Shown here: piece by piece, positions 60,601 to 64,000 of the stretch
How the letters are laid out: each line of letters begins with the position of its first letter
How positions within the stretch are numbered: position 1 is the first letter of the stretch
Origin: Onchidella celtica
Taxonomy: Eukaryota; Mollusca; Gastropoda; Systellommatophora; Onchidiidae
Assembly: GCA_963931925.1 (NCBI GenBank)
Contig: OZ007570.1
Span: 52,920,467-52,984,466, forward strand
DNA length: 64,000 bases
Direction of reading: 5' to 3'
Program-made: the position numbers and the translations under genes
Notes under the pieces: generated by a model
Told to the model about the DNA's origin: nothing
The model's database searches: none
What the model saw: only the letters and a program-made list of their open reading frames with translations

Positions 60601-63600
60601 ATTTGTCTGTGGCTCTCCCCTCCCCCTTCCTTGCCCATCTCTCTCTTCTTCCTATACTTATTTATGCTCACTATAAGAAGATATATAAAGTTATTCCATC
60701 TTTGGTTTCTGAACCATTACATTTTTCATATGCAAGAGAGCAGAGACCAATCATTATGGATTGTTCAATTCAAGATACTTTTAAAAGTAATATTATGCCT
60801 GCCTTTTAAAAGTAATATTATGCCTGCTAATTTTCTAAAGGTAGGTTCAAAGTATTATTTGGTACATTAAACTATGATAACTTTGTATCTAAAATATGCG
60901 TTGTACGTATTTCTTAACAGTGTTTTTAACTTACTGCTGTTTCTGTTCTTTATATAATATATCCAAATTTTTTATTAACTGGTAAATGTGAAATCCTTTT
61001 ATTTACTGACAACGCTTCATTTTCAGGTAGACCCATCGCGATTCAATGTTCTTCAATATGTCAGCGCCTTTATGAATCATGAGTTGGCTGATAAATTGAT
61101 TTCGGAGTTGGATAATGCACTTGAGAAAGTTGTAAAACCTGCTGAACGAAGGTACAGTATGTTTCATAACAGGCAAGACTGATTTTTTTTGCTCTTTCTA
61201 GTGAGATTGAAGTACTTCACAAAAATGCTCGGTTTCAAATGAGAACACAATTGAAAAAAAAACAAATTTGTTTTAAGTAAGTTTATGCTTAATGAAGATA
61301 CAATGTGGCCATTATTAGAGAGAGAAGCACTATATTAACTCTCGATCTCACGCACCACATCTCCAAAAAAGTATTTTGCCACAGTTCAGGAATGAGTGGT
61401 GATGAAGTTAATGATTTTTTAAATGTACTTATGAGCTCCAATTATTTGATAATTATTGCAAGCTCTGTTCCATGGCAAAAAGTGATTGAAGAAATTACAT
61501 CCCTGTGAAAAATGCTCAAAATGAAAACAAAATTATTTTTGGAAACAATTTGAATGTTATAATTTTCACTGCTCATCTGAACTTCCAGCGGGTAATTTGT
61601 ATATATATTTGTTTAAATTCGTATGAACACGATATTTATGAATTATCAGTTTCCTTTGGTTCTGAGCCAGATTTGGGCTTTTACAAATTTTTGATGACGG
61701 ACACCTTGCACCACTACACCTTAGAATAACAATTTTATGAATTTTAATAGAAAACAATTGATAAAGACTGTGAAACAAATTTGTTGTCACAGGAAATTTT
61801 CCAGTTATTAATACTACTAAGGGAGGGGTCATGGTGCTATTAGACCAGAGTTTTATAGTGTGCAGTTTAAGATGTGATGAATGTTGATATACCAGCAAAT
61901 ACATGGCCAGAATGGTGAGTGGTACAGAAAGAGCTAAAGAGGTAAATTAAATTAATTGCGTTCTTTGACCAATAGAAATGAACATTACATACTGAAACAC
62001 ACAAAAACTGACTCAGAATCAAAGAAAATTGACATTTAACAATAATAATTTTTTTATTGGGGTCTTTGCTTTTGTGAAACTGCACTCCTTTTTTTTCTTT
62101 TTCTTCTGTGCATAATATAGCAATAGGCTTATGCATGGGCAAAATTTAACACACACATCCCCCCCCCCAACCCCCCCCCTTCCCCTCCCCCCCGAGTACC
62201 ACCCAAAAAAATAAAAAACAGGAAAAAGGGAGGTGCAAATGCCAAGGGCAGAGATCTACCAGAAACATAAACACATTTCCCCAGCTGTAAATCATGAGGG
62301 TTAGCAGGTCAATTCGGGTACGGGAAAACTGAGCCGGATTTTTAAACCTATTGTTCAAAACTTCAAAGGTAGCTCGTAAAAGCTGTTGGAAGACTGAGCC
62401 GGTTTTTGGCATATCGATACTTAATTTTTCTAACGACTAGTCAACCTCTTCCGTTCGCCACTTATCCAGACTGTTTCTTTGCTTTTTTTTCTGGTGAATT
62501 TTGTAAGAATTAAATGCATGTAATTATAACAGCTGATTGAAACGGTCTTGACACGTGTTGCCTCCTGCTCACCACGGTGGAGGGGGGGGGGGGGGTGGAA
62601 GTCGGATTTTGAGCAGGATAAATGTTATATTGAGAGCTGTTAAAATCATGATAAAAATTGTTAAAAAATATTAAAAGGGGCCTCAGAACTTGACGGGTAG
62701 CATCTTGAGAGCCATTTTGTGCACAAACTCTGCCTGGGACAGCCTTTGCTCATTGTACTCAGTAATGAGGGTCTCCCTAATTCTCTCACGCTCACGCAAG
62801 CGTCTCACAGGAACATTGTGGTACTGATAGGATGATCTGACCTTTATGTCAGTTCGTAGCTGTTCTTCTGCGGGTTTTTCGATGAACAGAAATATGTTTG
62901 GATGCGGCGATGTAAAGTGGGTTGCAAAATGTTTATGGAAACTTTCGCATGCATTGGTCGTTCTGACGGAACTTTCAAGACAAGCCCACAAGCTGGGCGG
63001 GTATCTGGCAGTTGAAGAAATGTAGTTGTCAAAAGCATAGTCTGAAAACATTGTGAGTTTGTCATCATCCTGGTCTGGGCACTGGACCATGATGACAAAA
63101 GCAAAGCAATCTTGTACTTCACTAGGCTCAAGAGCCGGTAAGCCAAAAATGGATTTTAGCCACATTGCAGTTTCACTGGTAGACTTGTACTCAGAAGATA
63201 GTTCAATTTGTTGAAGTTTTCGGCACCATGCTTGACCGACATGAAACTGACAGGCTTTTATTGTAGTCTCTGGGAAGGTGCCTCAACAGGGGAAAGCATG
63301 GCTAGCCTATTGAGTTGTGTTAGGCGCGCGCGCACAGTCAGTTTGTAACTGTTCCTGTTGTGTGTTAGCATACTGAGTCTATCCAAAGATCTATCATGTT
63401 TATACAGTCCAGTGACTTTAGGGTTGATACATCAGTCTAATCGATCTAAAGTTCGAAAACAACATAGTCGATATGTACAACAAAAAACCGGCTCAGTTTA
63501 CCAACAGGGGTCGGCGGCTTATTGCGCAATGTGTTGCATAACAGGTGAAAAACCGGCTCAGTCTTCCGTACCCCGTCAATTCATGGGCTGAAGAAGAAAT

Positions 63601-63969
63601 GCCTAGTAATATTAGTGATAGAAAGGAGAGTTGCATGGGTATTTCATGTAATTCTATTTTCGAAGGCAATATTACTTTTGAGTTTGTTTCACGGAAAAAT
63701 ATTAGTGGATAGTTGCATATTGCATTTGGTTTCTGTACTACTGAAGCTTGAAATCTAAAAAAAACTGTGAATATGAAACAAATGGTTTTCTTTGCAGACT
63801 TGTTCTTCCAGAAGTAAAAAATTTGCACATCCCACCTCCTCCTTTGGCTCGTGTTGGCACAGAATGGACCAATTTGAAACTGGCCTTCTCATTTAGTCTT
63901 CATGAGGAAATCTCATTGGTTCACAGCATTGTGGTATCTAACAGTAAGGAATGCCTTCTGTCTTGTCGG
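56923..63969 (+). CDS. TRIM/RBCC-type protein, 5' part (6 exons placed)
   Basis: The N-terminal tripartite motif marks a probable E3 ubiquitin ligase. CDS pieces: 56923-57616, 58263-58462, 59650-59707, 60098-60195, 61027-61151, 63798-63969; all phases agree. The RING is C3HC4 with C21, C24, C37, H39, C42, C45, C59, C62. B-box 1 spans about residues 88-123 (first pair CDNC). B-box 2 is split by intron 1 (FCMACWIPVCGDC, then EHKLHNTKD). A coiled coil fills exons 2-5. Exon 6 begins LVLPEVKNLHIPPPPLARVG, probably the start of the C-terminal domain, which lies beyond the window. The start was chosen at 56923 because a splice acceptor ends two bases before it. The subfamily is not identified. Confidence 0.88.
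58263..58462 (+). CDS. TRIM gene coding exon 2 (B-box 2 end, coiled coil)
   Basis: It encodes EHKLHNTKDISTLAKFLPKF, supplying the two histidines of B-box 2, then heptad-like LERVEMLLEVCNQDVKEEEG. The acceptor is ctttgtcag and the donor gtaagaaa; phase 0 out. Confidence 0.88.
59650..59707 (+). CDS. TRIM gene coding exon 3 (58 bp, coiled coil)
   Basis: It encodes ILEQTTNAFSKAVMDAQLQ. The acceptor is aacacaacag and the donor gtgagtac, phase 1. Small size and phase fit the neighbours. Confidence 0.82.
60098..60195 (+). CDS. TRIM gene coding exon 4 (coiled coil)
   Basis: It encodes RNILQEYREQLETVICYRNF and LQKVNQAVEEIS. The acceptor is ttcttttag and the donor gtaagtga; phase 0 out. Confidence 0.85.
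61027..61151 (+). CDS. TRIM gene coding exon 5
   Basis: It encodes VDPSRFNVLQYVSAFMNHEL and LISELDNALEKVVKPAER, the end of the helical part. The acceptor is cattttcag and the donor gtacagta, phase 2. Confidence 0.85.
62316..63574 (-). mobile_element. MULE-like DNA transposon, degenerate
   Basis: This 1259-bp element lies in intron 5 of the TRIM gene. Its ends are inverted repeats starting GGGTACGG, and the 8-bp GTCAATTC flanks both sides (62308-62315 and 63575-63582), fitting the 8-10 bp duplications of Mutator-like elements. Each terminal region carries the core ACTGAGCCGG twice (62328 and 62393; inverted at 63488 and 63553). Inside, on the minus strand, is the C-terminal part of a MULE-type transposase. 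Confidence 0.78.
62683..63282 (-). pseudogene. MULE transposase fragment, C-terminal part
   Basis: The open frame runs from just after a TGA (63283) to the stop at 62683. It begins GTFPETTIKACQFHVGQAWC, the C-x2-H and Q-A-W-R-K-Q block that follows the second catalytic aspartate in MULE transposases. Further on it has ARYPPSLWACLES and RTTNACESFHKHF, matching the conserved RTNN..E..H segment, then SPHPNIFLFIEKP. The upstream catalytic part is missing, so this copy is inactive. Confidence 0.75.
63798..63969 (+). CDS. TRIM gene coding exon 6, last one seen
   Basis: It encodes LVLPEVKNLHIPPPPLARVG, WTNLKLAFSFSLHEEISLVH and SIVVSNSKECLLSCR. The strand-like pattern suggests a beta-rich C-terminal domain. 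The acceptor is tctttgcag and the donor gtaagaatg. It joins exon 5 in phase across a 2.6 kb intron holding a MULE-like element. Confidence 0.82.
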
Positions 63970-64000
63970 GTAAGAATGTTTACTGAATAAAATGTCTCTA

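Noticed and set aside
1..64000. CRISPR arrays, bacterial operons, tRNA or rRNA genes
   Set aside because: The DNA is clearly from an animal nucleus; no cloverleaf, rRNA or regularly spaced repeat-spacer pattern was seen.

Overview
This is animal nuclear DNA. It is AT-rich and full of introns, with canonical GT...AG splice sites, microsatellites and several classes of transposon. The protein genes, an IN-before-RT Ty3/gypsy-type retrotransposon and an RTE-type LINE point to an invertebrate. Hexamer runs of CTAGAT and the general repeat style suggest a marine lophotrochozoan, perhaps a gastropod mollusc, but that is inference only.

Region 1 (1 to 33117, minus strand) is the 5' part of UNC80, the large NALCN sodium-leak-channel scaffold. 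I could place 17 coding exons, from the start codon at 33102 to an exon ending at 2163, about 1000 codons; the rest of the gene lies beyond the left edge. Splice phases agree throughout except at one intron (18268 to 5296), where a small exon may be missing from the model. That intron also holds a complete, very young 9.16 kb LTR retrotransposon (6063 to 15217) in the opposite orientation. Its LTRs differ at only three positions and its target duplication is CTTTG. Its pol order is protease, integrase, reverse transcriptase, RNase H, as in the Gmr1 lineage. Gag, PR-IN and RT-RH share one reading frame and are separated by two stop codons; the first sits in a textbook stop-CAR-YYA readthrough context.

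Region 2 (33.1 to 56.9 kb) lies between the two host genes and is a graveyard of repeats. It holds a broken RTE-like LINE (41137 to 44088) inserted into a 40-bp minisatellite, a 2.6 kb DNA transposon candidate (46640 to 49226) with perfect 15-bp terminal inverted repeats and a recurring internal 14-mer, a nested foldback element, an inverted 16-bp minisatellite, a piggyBac fossil and unassigned LTR-like sequence.

Region 3 (56.9 to 64.0 kb, plus strand) is the 5' part of a TRIM/RBCC-type gene with RING, two B-boxes and a coiled coil. Six coding exons are placed and the gene runs off the right edge. Its last intron carries a MULE-like element (62316 to 63574) with an antisense transposase fragment. 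UNC80 and the TRIM gene are divergently transcribed and probably unrelated in function; no operon logic applies.
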